From the NCBI RefSeq assembly GCF_902167145.1, contig NC_050096.1:198168566-198232565 (forward strand): 64,000 nucleotides of DNA. The letters are read 5' to 3'. This document shows, piece after piece, positions 22,699-33,889 of this stretch. How positions within the stretch are numbered: the stretch's first letter is position 1; each line of letters starts with the position of its first letter. Source of the stretch: Zea mays. Taxonomy: Eukaryota; Streptophyta; Magnoliopsida; Poales; Poaceae. The notes under the pieces were generated by a model. It was not told the origin of the DNA, made no database searches, and saw only the letters and a list, made by a program, of their open reading frames with translations. A program made the position numbers and the translations under genes.

Positions 22699-25600
22699 CT
22701 AGCAAAAGAAGTTTCTAGAGTCAAGAATATTTAGCTCATGCCTAAGTTTGTTAAAAGATTGTTCATCAAGCGGCTTGGTAAAGATATCGGCTAATTGATC
22801 TTTAGTGTTAATGTATGAAATTTCGATATCTCCCTTTTGTTGGTGATCCCTAAGAAAATGATACCGAATGGCTATGTGTTTAGTGCGGCTATGCTCGACG
22901 GGATTGTCGGCCATTTTGATTGCACTCTCATTATCACATAGCAAAGGGACTTTGGTTAATTTGTAACCATAGTCCCGCAGGGTTTGCCTCATCCAAAGCA
23001 ATTGCGCGCAACAATGACCTGCGGCAATGTACTCAGCTTCGGCGGTGGAAAGAGCAACCGAATTTTGCTTCTTTGAAGCCCAAGACACCAAGGATCTTCC
23101 CAAGAACTGGCAAGTCCCCGATGTGCTCTTTCTATTGATTTTGCACCCCGCCCAATCGGCATCCGAATAACCAATCAAATCAAATGTGGATCCCCTAGGG
23201 TACCAAAGCCCAAACTTAGGAGTATAAGCCAAATATCTCAAGATTCGTTTTACGGCCGTAAGGTGAGCTTCCTTAGGGTCGGCTTGGAATCTTGCACACA
23301 TGCATACAGAAAGCATAATATCTGGTCGAGATGCACATAAATAGAGTAAAGAACCTATCATCGACCGGTATACCTTTTGATCCACGGACTTACCTCCCGT
23401 GTCGAGGTCGAGATGCCCATTGGTTCCCATGGGTGTCTTGATGGGCTTGGCATCCTTCATCCCAAATTTGGTTAGAATGTCTTGAGTGTACTTTGTTTGG
23501 CTGATGAAGGTGCCCTCTTGGAGTTGCTTCACTTGGAATCCTAAGAAATACTTCAACTCCCCCATCATAGACATCTCGAATTTCTGTGTCATGATCCTAC
23601 TAAACTCTTTACATGTAGACTCGTTAGTAGACCCAAATATAATATCATCAACATAAATTTGACATACAAACAAGTCATTTTCAAGAGTTTTAGTAAAGAG
23701 TGTAGGATCGGCCTTTCCAACTTTGAAGCCATTAGCAATAAGGAAATCTCTAAGGCATTCATACCATGCTCTTGGGGCTTGCTTGAGCCCATAAAGCGCC
23801 TTAGAGAGCTTATAGACATGGTTAGGATACTTACTGTCTTCAAAGCCGGGAGGTTGCTCAACATAGACCTCTTCCTTGATTGGTCCATTGAGGAAGGCAC
23901 TTTTCACGTCCATTTGATAAAGCTTAAAGCCATGGTAAGTAGCATAGGCCAATAATATGCGAATTGACTCAAGCCTAGCTACGGGTGCATAGGTTTCACC
24001 GAAATCCAAACCTTCGACTTGGGAGTATCCCTTGGCCACAAGTCGAGCTTTGTTCCTTGTCACCACACCATGCTCATCTTGCTTGTTGCGGAAGACCCAC
24101 TTGGTTCCTACAACATTTTGGTTAGGACATGGAACTAAATGCCATACCTCATTCCTAGTGAAGTTGTTGAGCTCCTCTTGCATCGCCACCACCCAATCCG
24201 AATCTTGGAGTGCTTCCTCTACCTTGTGTGGCTCAATAGAGGAGACAAACGAGTAATGTTCGCAAAAATGGGCAACACGAGATCGAGTAGTTACCCCCTT
24301 ATGAATGTCGCCGAGGATGGTGTCGATGGGGTGATCTCGTTGTATTGCTTGGTGGACTCTTGGGTGTGGCGGCCTTTGTTCCTCATCCTCCTTGTCTTCC
24401 TCATTTGCATCTCCCCCTTGTTCAATGCCATCATCTTGAGGTGGCTCATTTGCTTGATCTTCTACTTCATCAACTTGAGCTTCATCCTCAATTTGAGTCG
24501 GTGGAGATGCTTGCATTGAGGAGGATGGTTGATCTTGTGCAATTGGAGGCTCTTCGGATTCCTTAGGACACACATCCCCAATGGACATGTTCCTTAGCGC
24601 GATGCATGGAGCCTCTTCTTCACCTATCTCATCAAGATCACCTTGCTCTATTTGAGAGCCATTAGTCTCATCAAACACAACGTCACATGAGACTTCAACT
24701 AGTCCAGTGGACTTGTTAAAGACCCTATATGCCCTTGTGTTTGAGTCATAACCAAGTAAAAAGCCTTCTACAGTCTTAGGAGCAAATTTAGATTTTCTAC
24801 CTCTTTTAACAAGTATAAAGCATTTGCTACCAAAGACTCTAAAATATGAAATGTTGGGCTTTTTACCGGTTAGGAGTTCGTATGATGTCTTCTTGAGGAT
24901 TCGGTGTAGATATAACCGGTTGATGGCGTAGCAAGAGGTGTTGACCGCCTCGGCCCAAAACTGATCCGAAGTCTTGTATTCATCAAGCATTGTCCTTGCC
25001 ATGTCCAATAGAGTTCGATTCTTCCTCTCCACTACACCATTTTGTTGAGGTGTGTAGGGAGAAGAGAACTCATGCTTGATGCCCTCCTCCTCAAGGAAGC
25101 CTTCAATTTGAGAGTTCTTGAACTCCGTCCCGTTGTCGCTTCTTATTTTCTTGATTCTTAAGTTGAACTCATTTTGAGCCCGTCTCAAGAATCCCTTTAA
25201 GGTCTCTTGGGTTTGAGATTTTTCCTGCAAAAAGAATACCCAAGTGAAGCGAGAATAATCATCCACAATAACAAGACAATACTTACTCCCGCCGATGCTT
25301 ATGTAAGCAATCGGGCCGAATAGATCCATGTGGAGTAGCTCAAGCGGCCTGTCGGTCGTCATGATGTTCTTGTGTGGATGTTGGGTTCCAACTTGCTTTC
25401 CCGCCTGGCATGCGCTACAAACCCTGTCTTTCTCAAAATGAACATTTGTTAATCCTAAAATGTGTTCTCCCTTTAGAAGCTTGTGAAGATTCTTCATCCC
25501 AACATGGGCTAGTCGGCGGTGCCAGAGCCAACCCATGTTAGTCTTAGCAATTAAGCAAGTGTCGAGTTCAGCTCTATCAAAATCTACCAAGTATAGCTGA

Positions 25601-25941
25601 CCCTCTAACACTCCCTTAAATGCTATTGAATCATCACTTCTTCTAAAGACAGTGACACCTACATCAGTGAATAGACAGTTGTAGCCCATTTGACATAATT
25701 GGGATACGGAAAGCAAATTGTAATCTAATGAATCGACAAGAAAAACATTGGAAATAGTATGGTCAGGTGATATAGCAATTTTACCCAATCCTTTGACCAA
25801 GCCTTGATTTCCATCCCCGAATGTGATAGCTCGTTGGGGATCTTGGTTTTTCTCATATGAGGAGAACATCTTCTTCTCCCCTGTCATGTGGTTTGTGCAC
25901 CCGCTGTCGAGTATCCAACTTGAGCCCCCGGATGCATAAAC
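22699..25941 (-). CDS. pol: Pol of the Ji/Opie-like Sirevirus
   Basis: The frame opens after TAG at 25942-25944; the first ATG is at 25887, but the protease motif [13 protein letters not shown] spans that ATG, so Pol is probably made by frame change from Gag. Order is that of Ty1/copia: protease, GAG-pre-integrase zinc region ([16 protein letters not shown]), integrase core ([28 protein letters not shown]), reverse transcriptase ([25 protein letters not shown], catalytic YVDD) and RNase H ([30 protein letters not shown]). It makes, processes and inserts the element DNA. No internal stop or frameshift is visible, so it may be functional. It ends 782 bp before the 3' LTR. Confidence 0.92.
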   Translation of the reverse strand, partial: VYASGGSSWILDSGCTNHMTGEKKMFSSYEKNQDPQRAITFGDGNQGLVKGLGKIAISPDHTISNVFLVDSLDYNLLSVSQLCQMGYNCLFTDVGVTVFRRSDDSIAFKGVLEGQLYLVDFDRAELDTCLIAKTNMGWLWHRRLAHVGMKNLHKLLKGEHILGLTNVHFEKDRVCSACQAGKQVGTQHPHKNIMTTDRPLELLHMDLFGPIAYISIGGSKYCLVIVDDYSRFTWVFFLQEKSQTQETLKGFLRRAQNEFNLRIKKIRSDNGTEFKNSQIEGFLEEEGIKHEFSSPYTPQQNGVVERKNRTLLDMARTMLDEYKTSDQFWAEAVNTSCYAINRLYLHRILKKTSYELLTGKKPNISYFRVFGSKCFILVKRGRKSKFAPKTVEGFLLGYDSNTRAYRVFNKSTGLVEVSCDVVFDETNGSQIEQGDLDEIGEEEAPCIALRNMSIGDVCPKESEEPPIAQDQPSSSMQASPPTQIEDEAQVDEVEDQANEPPQDDGIEQGGDANEEDKEDEEQRPPHPRVHQAIQRDHPIDTILGDIHKGVTTRSRVAHFCEHYSFVSSIEPHKVEEALQDSDWVVAMQEELNNFTRNEVWHLVPCPNQNVVGTKWVFRNKQDEHGVVTRNKARLVAKGYSQVEGLDFGETYAPVARLESIRILLAYATYHGFKLYQMDVKSAFLNGPIKEEVYVEQPPGFEDSKYPNHVYKLSKALYGLKQAPRAWYECLRDFLIANGFKVGKADPTLFTKTLENDLFVCQIYVDDIIFGSTNESTCKEFSRIMTQKFEMSMMGELKYFLGFQVKQLQEGTFISQTKYTQDILTKFGMKDAKPIKTPMGTNGHLDLDTGGKSVDQKVYRSMIGSLLYLCASRPDIMLSVCMCARFQADPKEAHLTAVKRILRYLAYTPKFGLWYPRGSTFDLIGYSDADWAGCKINRKSTSGTCQFLGRSLVSWASKKQNSVALSTAEAEYIAAGHCCAQLLWMRQTLRDYGYKLTKVPLLCDNESAIKMADNPVEHSRTKHIAIRYHFLRDHQQKGDIEISYINTKDQLADIFTKPLDEQSFNKLRHELNILDSRNFFC

Positions 25942-25954
25942 CTACAAAACAAAT

Positions 25955-28654
25955 TTAGTTCTTGACTTTAGGTACCCAAACTGTTTTGGGTCCTTTGGCA
26001 TTAGAAACAAGAACTTTGGGTATCCAAACACAAGTCTTTGACCCCTTGTGTTTGCCCCCAACAAACTTGGCAACGACCTTGCCGGATTTGTTAGTAAGCA
26101 CATAAGAAGCATCAAAAGTTTTAAAAGAAATGGCATGATCATTTGATGCATTAGGAGTTTTCTTTCTAGGCAACTTGGCACGGGTTGGTTGCCTAGAGCT
26201 AGATGTCTCACCCTTATACATAAAAGCATGATTAGGGCCAGAGTGAGACTTCCTGGAATGAATTCTCCTAATTTTGTTCTTGGGATAACCGGCAGGGTAC
26301 AAAATGTAACCCTCGTTATCCTGAGGCATGGGAGCCTTGCCCTTAACAAAGTTAGACAAATTTTTAGGAGGGGCATTAAGTTTGACATTGTCTCCCCTTT
26401 GGAAGCCAATGCCATCCTTAATGCCAGGGCGTCTCCCATTATAAAGCATGCTACGAGCAAATTTAAATTTCTCATTTTCTAAGTTGTGCTCGGCAATTTT
26501 AGCATCTAGTTTAGCTATGTGATCATTTTGTTGCTTAATTAAAATCATGTGATCATGAATAGCATCAACATCAATATCTCTACATCTAGTACAAATAGTA
26601 ACATGCTCAATGGTAGATGTAGAGGTTTTGCAAGAATTAAGTTCAACGATCTTAGCACGAAGTATATCATTCTTATCTCTAAGATCGGCAATTGTAACTT
26701 TGCAAACATCAAAATCTTTAGCCTTAGCAATCAAATTTTCATTCTCTAATCTAAGGCTAGCAAGAGAAATGTTTAATTCTTCAATCCTAGCAAGCAAATC
26801 ATCATTATTATCTCTAGGATTGGGAATTGAAACATTACAAACATGAGAATCAACCTTAGCATTTAAACTAGCATTTTCATTTCTAAGGTTGTCAATCATC
26901 TCACGGCAAGTGCTTATCTCACTAGATAACTTTTCACATTTTTCAATTTCAAGAGCATAAGCCTTTTTAACCTTAACATGTTTCTTGTTTTCTTTAATTA
27001 GACAATCCTCTTGGGAATCCAAAAGGTCATCCTTTTCATGAATAGCACTAACTAATTCATTTAATTTTTCCTTTTGAGCTATGTTAAGGTTGGCAAAAAG
27101 GGAACGCAAATTATCCTCCTCATCACTAGCATTATCATCACTAGAAGATTCATATTTAGTGGAGGAGTTAGATTTAACCTTTTTCCGTTTGCCGTCCTTT
27201 GCCATGAGGCACTTGTGGCCGACGTTGGGGAAGAGGAGTCCCTTGGTGACGGCGATGTTGGCGGCGTCCTCGTCGTCGGAGGAGTCGCTTGAGCTTTCGT
27301 CGGAATCCCATTCCCGACAAACATGGGCATCGCCGCCCTTCTTCTTGTAGTACCTCTTCTTCTCCTTTCTTCTCCCCTTCTTGTCGTCGCCTCGGTCACT
27401 GTCACTAGATATGGGACATTTAGCAATAAAATGACCGGGCATACCACACTTGTAGCAAACCTTCTTGGAGCGGGACTTGTAATCCTTCCCCCTCCTTTGC
27501 TTGAGGATTTGGCGGAAGCTCTTGATGACGAGCGCCATTTCCTCATTGTCGAGCTTGGAGGCGTCTATTGGTTGTCGACTTGGTGTAGACTCCTCCTTCC
27601 TCTCCTCCGTTGCCTTGAATGCAACGGGTTGAGCTTCGGATGTGGTGGCATCATCAAGCTCGTTGATCTTCCTCGAGCCTTCGATCATGCACTCAAAACT
27701 CACAAAATTCCCGATAACTTCCTCGGGGGTCATTTTAGTATATCTAGGATTACCACGGATTAATTGAACTTGAGTAGGGTTAAGGAAAATAAGAGATCTT
27801 AGAATAACCTTAACCATCTCGTGATCATCCCACTTTACGCTCCCGAGGTTACGCACTTGATTCACCAAGGTCTTGAGCCGGTTGTACATGTGTTGTGGCT
27901 CTTCCCCTTTGCGAAGCCGGAACCGACCGAGCTCCCCCTCGATCGTTTCCCGCTTGGTGATCTTGGTGAGCTCGTCTCCCTCGTGCGCGGTTTTGAGCAC
28001 ATCCCAAATCTCCTTGGCGCTCTTCAACCCTTGTACTTTGTTATACTCCTCTCTACTTAGAGAGGCGAGGAGTATTGTTGTTGCTTGAGAGTTGAAGTGC
28101 TCGATTTGGGCCACCTCATCCTCATCATAGTCCTCATCCCCTACTGACGGTACCTGTGCACCAAACTCAACAACATCCCATATGCTTTTGTGGAGCGAAG
28201 TTAGATGAAATCGCATTAAATCGCTCCACCTAGCGTAATCTTCACCATCAAAAGTTGGTGGTTTGCCTAATGGGACGGAAAGTAAAGGTGTATGTTTGGA
28301 AATGCGAGGGTAGTGTAGGGGGATCTTACTATACTTCTTGCGCTCTTGGCGCTTAGAAGTGACGGAGGGCGCATCGGAGTCGGAGGTCGATGTTGATGAA
28401 GTGTCGGTCTCGTAGTAGACCACTTTCCTCATCCTCTTGTGCTTGTCGCCTTTCCGATGCGGCTTGTGGGAAGAAGATTTTTCCTTCTTCTCTTTGTGGT
28501 GAGAAGAGGAAGACTTTTTCTCCTTCCGTTTGGAGGAGTCCTTCTTCTTCTCCTTCCTCTTGGTGCGGGACTCTTCCGATGAAGTGCTCCCGTGGCTTGT
28601 AGTGGGCTTTTCGCCGGTCTCCATCTCCTTCTTGGCGTGATCTCCCGACATCAC
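25955..28654 (-). CDS. gag: Gag of the Ji/Opie-like Sirevirus
   Basis: 899 codons from the ATG at 28654. The N-terminus is strongly basic and serine-rich (KRKEKKKDSSKRKEKK), which could act as a nuclear targeting signal. The copia Gag domain follows (FDGEDYARWSDLMRFHLTSL, IWDVLKTAHEG; about residues 130-300), then a CCHC zinc knuckle CYKCGMPGHFIAKC near residue 400, an acidic region, and a long coiled-coil-like segment (about 520-740). A length near 900 with a long C-terminal extension is usual for Sireviruses. The stop at 25955 lies about 10 bp past the opening of the pol frame, which is offset from gag, so a frameshift or re-initiation would be needed. Confidence 0.9.
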   Translation of the reverse strand: MMSGDHAKKEMETGEKPTTSHGSTSSEESRTKRKEKKKDSSKRKEKKSSSSHHKEKKEKSSSHKPHRKGDKHKRMRKVVYYETDTSSTSTSDSDAPSVTSKRQERKKYSKIPLHYPRISKHTPLLSVPLGKPPTFDGEDYARWSDLMRFHLTSLHKSIWDVVEFGAQVPSVGDEDYDEDEVAQIEHFNSQATTILLASLSREEYNKVQGLKSAKEIWDVLKTAHEGDELTKITKRETIEGELGRFRLRKGEEPQHMYNRLKTLVNQVRNLGSVKWDDHEMVKVILRSLIFLNPTQVQLIRGNPRYTKMTPEEVIGNFVSFECMIEGSRKINELDDATTSEAQPVAFKATEERKEESTPSRQPIDASKLDNEEMALVIKSFRQILKQRRGKDYKSRSKKVCYKCGMPGHFIAKCPISSDSDRGDDKKGRRKEKKRYYKKKGGDAHVCREWDSDESSSDSSDDEDAANIAVTKGLLFPNVGHKCLMAKDGKRKKVKSNSSTKYESSSDDNASDEEDNLRSLFANLNIAQKEKLNELVSAIHEKDDLLDSQEDCLIKENKKHVKVKKAYALEIEKCEKLSSEISTCREMIDNLRNENASLNAKVDSHVCNVSIPNPRDNNDDLLARIEELNISLASLRLENENLIAKAKDFDVCKVTIADLRDKNDILRAKIVELNSCKTSTSTIEHVTICTRCRDIDVDAIHDHMILIKQQNDHIAKLDAKIAEHNLENEKFKFARSMLYNGRRPGIKDGIGFQRGDNVKLNAPPKNLSNFVKGKAPMPQDNEGYILYPAGYPKNKIRRIHSRKSHSGPNHAFMYKGETSSSRQPTRAKLPRKKTPNASNDHAISFKTFDASYVLTNKSGKVVAKFVGGKHKGSKTCVWIPKVLVSNAKGPKTVWVPKVKN

Positions 28655-28685
28655 TTCGAGCGGTTAGGCTCTAATGAAGCACCGG

Positions 28686-28698
28686 GCTCTGATACCAA
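28686..28698 (-). other. Primer binding site (tRNA-iMet type)
   Basis: In element sense TTGGTATCAGAGC lies one or two bases past the 5' LTR end, matching the standard initiator-Met primer site of Sireviruses. Confidence 0.85.
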
Positions 28699-28699
28699 T

Positions 28700-29884
28700 T
28701 GATAGTCGCCTAGAGGGGGGGGGGGTGAATAGGGCGAAACTGAAAATCTCAAAAATGATCACAACTACAAGCCGGGTTAGCGTTAGAAATATAATCGAGT
28801 CCGCGAAAGAGGGCGCAAAACAAATCGCAAGCGAATAATCAAGTGAGACAGGCGAATTTGTTTTACCGAGGTTCGGTTCTCTCAAACCTACTCCCCGTTG
28901 AGGAGGCCACAAAGGCCGGGTCTCTTTCAACCCTTCCCTCTCTCAAACGGTCCCTTGGACCGAGTGAGCTTCTCTTCTCAAATCACTTGGGAATCAAACT
29001 TCCCGCAAGGGCCACCACACGATTGGTGCCTCTTGCCTCAATTACAAGTGAGTGTTTGATCACAAGAAAGAATGCGAAAGAAAAGAAGCGATCCAAGCGC
29101 AAGAGCTCAAATGAACACTAATGCTTTGTGTGGAGTTGGGAGAGGATTTGATCTCTTTTGGTGTGCTTTGCAATGAATGCTAGCTATTGTATAGTGGTTG
29201 GAAGCTGAAAAACTTGGATGCAATGAATGGTGGGGTGGTTGGGGTATTTATAGCCCCAACCACCAAATGTGGCCGTTGGGAGCCTGTCTGCTCGATGGCG
29301 CACCGGACAGTCCGGTGCACACCGGACAGTCCGGTGCCCCCTGCCACGTCATCACTGCCGTTGGATTCTGACCGTTGGAGATTCTGACTTGTGGGCCCGC
29401 CTGGGTGTCCGGTGCACACCGGACATGCACTGTTCCTTGTCCGGTGTGCCGGAGTGGGCGTGCCTGACATCTGCGCGCGCAGAGCGCGCATTAAATGCGC
29501 GGTAGAGAGCCGTTGGCGCGGAGATAGCCGTTGCTCCGGAGTTGCACCGGACAGTCCGGTGCACACCGGACAGTCCGGTGAATTATAGCGCGAGTGTCTC
29601 TGGAAATTCCCGAAGGTGGCGAGTTTGAGCTGGAGTCCTCTGGTGCACCGGACACTGTCCGGTGTACACCGGACAGTCCGGTGATCCCAGACCAGAGGGC
29701 CTTCGGTTCCCACTTAGCTCCATTGTTGAATCCAAAACTTGGTCTTTTTATTGGCTGAGTGTGAACCTTTTACACCTGTGTAATCCATACACTTGGGCAA
29801 ACTTAGTTAGTCCAAATGTTTGTGTTGGGCAATTCAACCACCAAAAATTATATAGGAACTAGGTGTAAGCCTAATTCCCTTTCA
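28700..29884 (-). repeat. 5' LTR of the Ji/Opie-like element
   Basis: 1185 bp, same structure as the 3' copy, with the TATA box (minus) at 29244-29253 and the same CACCGGACAGTCCGGTG palindromes. It lacks one 20-bp palindrome-related unit and has a longer G run next to its 3' end. Confidence 0.92.
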
Positions 29885-29889
29885 CACGC

Positions 29890-31457
29890 CTTCGACTTCA
29901 ACGCATCCAGCATGGAGGCCCAGGCCCACACGTCATGTAACCGGCGCGCCGGTTACTACGTGCGAAAAACTGCACCGCCACTTGCGCCAATGCCGTGCCT
30001 TCTCGACTATGGAACCGGTGCCGCGACTCGAGGCAACCCTGCGCATGGCCCAGCAATGCCAACCGAGCACATCGGTCACGGGTCAGTCAGCTGCGGGAGA
30101 AGACGCGACGGTCGATATGGCCAAAAGTGGGCCGGCAGTAATGGCGGCGGCACGCGAGCGGAAGCAGCAGTCAAATCGTCTGTAGGCTCACGTCCCCTCC
30201 TGGAGCAGCAGAGGAGCCCTCTCCCACGGCGTGAAGACGACGCGCCCGTGTTCCGTCCCTCGAACGGCTCACGCAACGACCGCCCCGCGAACCACTCGTC
30301 CCGTCGCATTAACTTTGCGGCAGGGCAAACGACGCCTTTGGCAGGCAAAGCGGGCGACGTTTCACCTCCGCCATGATGACTGCGTCAAAAAAGGTGCGCC
30401 ACGCCGTTTGAATTCATATCCTTTTCCTTCTCCCCTTTCTCTCTCTTGCTACAGGGATCAGGAAAGGGGATACTCCGAAAGGGATCCTTCTCCGCGAAGG
30501 AAGCGGGCCCCGAGCCCTCCTACTGATCAGGGGTTCGAAGGCTAGCCCCTCGGAAGGGTTCGACAGCCGCCCCAGAGCACTTGGGCTTCAGGCTCATTAC
30601 TGATCAGAGGTTCGAAGGCTGGCCCCTTGGAAGTGTTCAACAGCCGCCTCAGAGCACTCGGGCTCCGCGCCCACTACTGATCAGGGGTTCAAAGGCTGGC
30701 CCCGCGAAGGGTTCGACGGTCGCCCCAGAGCACGTAGAGCGAGGGATGACTCTGGGTATGTCCGATACATGGTCGAGGCTCGGGCTACGCTCCCGAGGTA
30801 CCCTAGGACATTTCCGAGACCAGCAGGAGCGATTTTGTAACGGAATCCCACCAGAGGGAGGCATCGAGCCCTTGGACCCAATCGAACGGGGCCGGGTCCG
30901 GCAAATCACCTGCAGGTACTTTTGGAGCGCGCCTCTGGGCCACTAGCCGACCCTTATCGAACGGGGCACGGGCGTCCACTCGGATCACCCGTTAGCAACT
31001 CACTGGAGACACCATGTTCGGCGCCCCCAGGGGCAACATGGCGCTTCCCCCCTCCTTGCGGAAAGGCGACGAAGTGGCGTATGATAAAAGTCGAGTCAGC
31101 CCTTGATCGTCCTCTCGCTCCATGCAGAGGCTCGGGGGCTGCTCTCGCAAACCTGGCTACGGCCAAACCGTTGACAACGTCAACAGACCAGCCTGAGAAC
31201 TCGGAACCCGACCATGCACCCGGGCTACCATCAGATCGCATAAGGGAACAACCAGACCGACCAAGGCATCACGAAAAGCATTAAGACCTCAAAGGAGTCA
31301 AACCACTCCTCCGAGGCCTCAGGGGCTACACCCGGCGGGTGCGCTCGCGCGCACCCACCGGAACAAAATGTAACCGAGAAAGGTCGGTCCCCTTGCAAAA
31401 AAGTGCGACAAAGCCTCCAAGCGAGTACCAACACTCCCTTTGAGGCTCGGGGGCTAC
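29890..31457 (+). other. Rest of the Huck-like 3' region and polypurine tract
   Basis: Continues the Huck-like element after the nested Ji copy. GC-rich, no supported coding frame. It contains the 77-bp tandem repeat (listed separately) and ends in AGGCTCGGGGGCTAC (31443-31457), the purine-rich block next to the 3' LTR. Confidence 0.6.
30521..30745 (+). repeat. Three tandem 77-bp repeats
   Basis: Copies begin at 30521, 30598 and 30675, each TACTGATCAGRGGTTCRAAG followed by GCTGGCCCC, GGGTTCGAC and CGCCCCAGAGCAC. The first two periods are exactly 77 bp. Confidence 0.8.
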
Positions 31458-32856
31458 TGTCGGGTACCATAATTAGGGGTACCCCCAACACTCCTAAACT
31501 CGGCTGGTAATCACCATCAGCGCAAGCTGCAGAGACTGATGGGCGCAATTCAGGTCAAGGCTCCGTCTACTCAAGGGACACAATCTCGCCTCGCCCGAGC
31601 CCAACCTCGGGCAGGAACAGTAGTCCCAGGCGAATTCACGCCTCGCATGAGGGCCTCCCTAAGCAACGGGCGCACCCTCGACTCGCTCGAGGCCCAGCTC
31701 GGGCAGGCTTCGCAGTGAAGCAACCTTGGCTAGATCGCCTCGCCAACCGACCGTATCGCAGGAGCATTCAATGCAAGGATCGCCTGACACCTTATCCTGA
31801 CGCACGTTCCTCAGTCGGCAGGGCCGAAGTGACCGCAGTCACTTCGCCCTTCCACTGACCGACCTGAAAGGAAAACAGCGTCGCCTGCCCCGTTCCGAAT
31901 GCTGTGCCACCCGCCAGGGTGAGGCTGACAACAACTAAGTCCAGCCTCAGGCACAACAGGAAGCTCCGCCTCGCCCGACCTTGGGCCTCGGCCTCAGAAG
32001 GTGGTCTCCGCCTTGCCCGACCCTAGGGCTCGGCCTCAACCTCGACCTCGGAGGATGGTCTCCGCCTCGCCCGACCCCAGGGCTCGGCCTCAACCTCGAC
32101 CTTGGAGGATGGTCTTCGCCTCGCCGACCCCAGGGCTCGATCTCGGCCCCGACCTCAGAAGGAATCGCGTCCTCACCCAACCCCGGCCTCGGCCTCAGGA
32201 GGAGTCTCCGCCTCGCCCGACCTTGGGCTCGGACCGATCACGCCACAGGGGGTATATCATTGCCCTACCCCTAGCTAGCTCAGGCTACGGGGAACAAGAC
32301 CGGCGTCCCACCTGGCTCGCCCCGGTAAACAAGTAATGATGGCACCCCACGTGCGCCCATGACGACGGCGGTTCTCAGCCCCCTACGGAAGCAAGGAGAC
32401 GTCAGCAAGGTCCCGGCAGCCCCGACAGCTGTGCTTCTACAGGGCTCAAGCGCTCCTCCGACGGCCACGACACCGCATGCACAGGGCTCTAGCACCTCTC
32501 CGACAGCCACGTTGGCATGTACATAGGGCTCTGGCTCCTCTCTGCCGGACACGTTAGCATATTGCTACACCCCCATTGTACACCTGGACCCTCTCCTTAC
32601 ATCTATAAAAGGAAGGTCCAGGGCCCTCATACGGGTGGGTGGTCGCGCGGGAGGACGAGCCGACGAACAGGCTCTCTCTCTCCCTCGCGAACGCTTGTAA
32701 CCTCCTACTGCAAGCGCATCCGCCCTGGGCGCAGGATAACACGAGCCGCGGTTCTCCCCCCTTGTGTTCCATCTCGCGCCGACCCATATGGGCTGGGACA
32801 CGCAGCGACAATTTTACTCGTCGGTCCAGGGACCCCCCGGGGTCGAAACGCCGACA
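31458..32856 (+). repeat. 3' LTR of the Huck-like element
   Basis: 1399 bp, TGTCGGGTACC to CGCCGACA. TATA box CTATAAAA at 32603-32610. It differs from the 5' LTR by an extra 54-bp GC-rich tandem unit and scattered substitutions, fitting an insertion older than the nested Ji element. Confidence 0.88.
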
Positions 32857-32861
32857 CTAAA

Positions 32862-33421
32862 AGACGAGAAACCCTCTCTTCTGAGTTCTGATTCGATATC
32901 CAAGACCTCAAATTTCCATTCAAGTTTCAAGAAAACGGCAACCTGTCCCATCTACTAATTTTATCGGATGATTTGGGCCTGAAATTTGGACCCATTACAA
33001 AGTTAGGCTGAAGCCCATATTCCAGCCTACAGAAACATTGAAAGTAGGGAAGGTAACGGGTACATATTCGTCGAGTAGTACCATTCCATATATGTAGCCA
33101 TCAAAAAAATTCTACCTATCAGGTTATCCATATATTATCGAGGGTATAAAATCTTACCCATACCCGTACCTGCGCGGTCGGGTAACCCGTACCCGTTAGG
33201 AAAGTCTTAAATTCGAATATACCATCACTCAAAATATTATAAACATACAAAACAAGTTAAATTTCACGTATAACAAATCATATGATGACATAATTTAGTA
33301 GCTAGACAAAAGATAGTTAGAGAAGGGTTTTATTTTAGTTAAGATAGACTCTATTAGATGGTTATAGTGCATTGATGCGGATATAATCTCTACTACTAAT
33401 TAAGTACCTATTGTAGGCGTT
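32862..33421. other. Intergenic DNA with GGGTACCCG-like words
   Basis: AT-rich. Around 33055-33200 there are repeated ACCCGTACC/GGGTAACCCG words of a kind common in grass DNA-transposon remnants. No gene or clear element boundary. Confidence 0.3.
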
Positions 33422-33889
33422 CACAGCCAACCGTGGTGCACGTTCTGCCGCATCCAGACCGTCCAACCCGCATCCAACGCCCCTGCCGCGCTCGTCCCTC
33501 CCGCGCTCGTCCCTCCCGCAGCAACCGCGCCTTCGCACGCATGTGCCGCAGCCCCCGCAGCAACCGCGCCTTCGTTGCCCCCGCAGCCGTTGTTCTGCCT
33601 CTCGCTTCCCTCCCAGAATCTCGGTCGCGCCATTCAGGGACTCTCCATCCCTGCCTCCGCCATCATCGCCCCACGCTCGCGCTCCGTCGATGGAAGGCGT
33701 CATTCTAGGGATCCTCCGCGGCTCCACTATCCTCCGAATCCTTGGCCCGCTCGTGATATCCCCACGGCCCCGCCGCTCCCACCCCTGTCCTCCCGACCTC
33801 TTCGCCGGGTCCTTGTTCCCGTCGTCGACCGTGGCCCATTCCACCAATCGGCATCACCCTGGTCTCCGACCACCAGCCCCGCTTTAGTT

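Larger units (their letters stand above)
20714..29884 (-). mobile_element. Sirevirus (Ty1/copia), Ji/Opie-like, probably coding-intact
   Basis: A complete 9.17-kb element nested in the Huck-like element, with a perfect target duplication CACGC (20709-20713 and 29885-29889). In element orientation the LTRs run TGAAAGGG...CGACTATCA. An iMet-type primer site and several AAAAGGGGGAGA-type polypurine tracts are present, as is typical of Sireviruses. Gag (899 codons) and pol (1062 codons from its first ATG) are both open, in different frames. I count about nine base differences and two length differences between the roughly 1.19-kb LTRs. By the usual grass clock that is a few hundred thousand years at most. 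Of the retroelements here it is the best candidate for a recently autonomous copy. Confidence 0.93.
10272..32856 (+). mobile_element. Tat-lineage Ty3/gypsy element, Huck-like, split by a Sirevirus
   Basis: LTRs of 1351 bp (10272-11622) and 1399 bp (31458-32856) both start TGTCGGGTACC. The probable target duplication is CTAAC (10267-10271) versus CTAAA (32857-32861), one mismatch. Without the nested Ji-like insertion (20714-29884 plus its 5-bp duplication) the element is about 13.4 kb, the size I recall for maize Huck. Lineage evidence is direct: pol carries a second, archaic-type RNase H between the RT-RNase H and integrase domains, and a DGGSS protease motif. Long non-coding stretches with tandem repeats and an antisense region lie between pol and the 3' LTR, as in Tat elements. 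Gag has a frameshift and pol has six in-frame TAGs, so this copy is dead. Confidence 0.88.

Noticed and set aside
3949..28698. Possible tRNA gene fragments at TGGTATCAGAGC-like sites
   Set aside because: They are retroelement primer binding sites directly next to LTRs; no cloverleaf can be formed around them.
33575..33889. N-terminal extension of the GRAS pseudogene
   Set aside because: The Pro/Ser/Arg-rich translation is GC-driven and carries no recognisable HAM motif, so I started the feature later.
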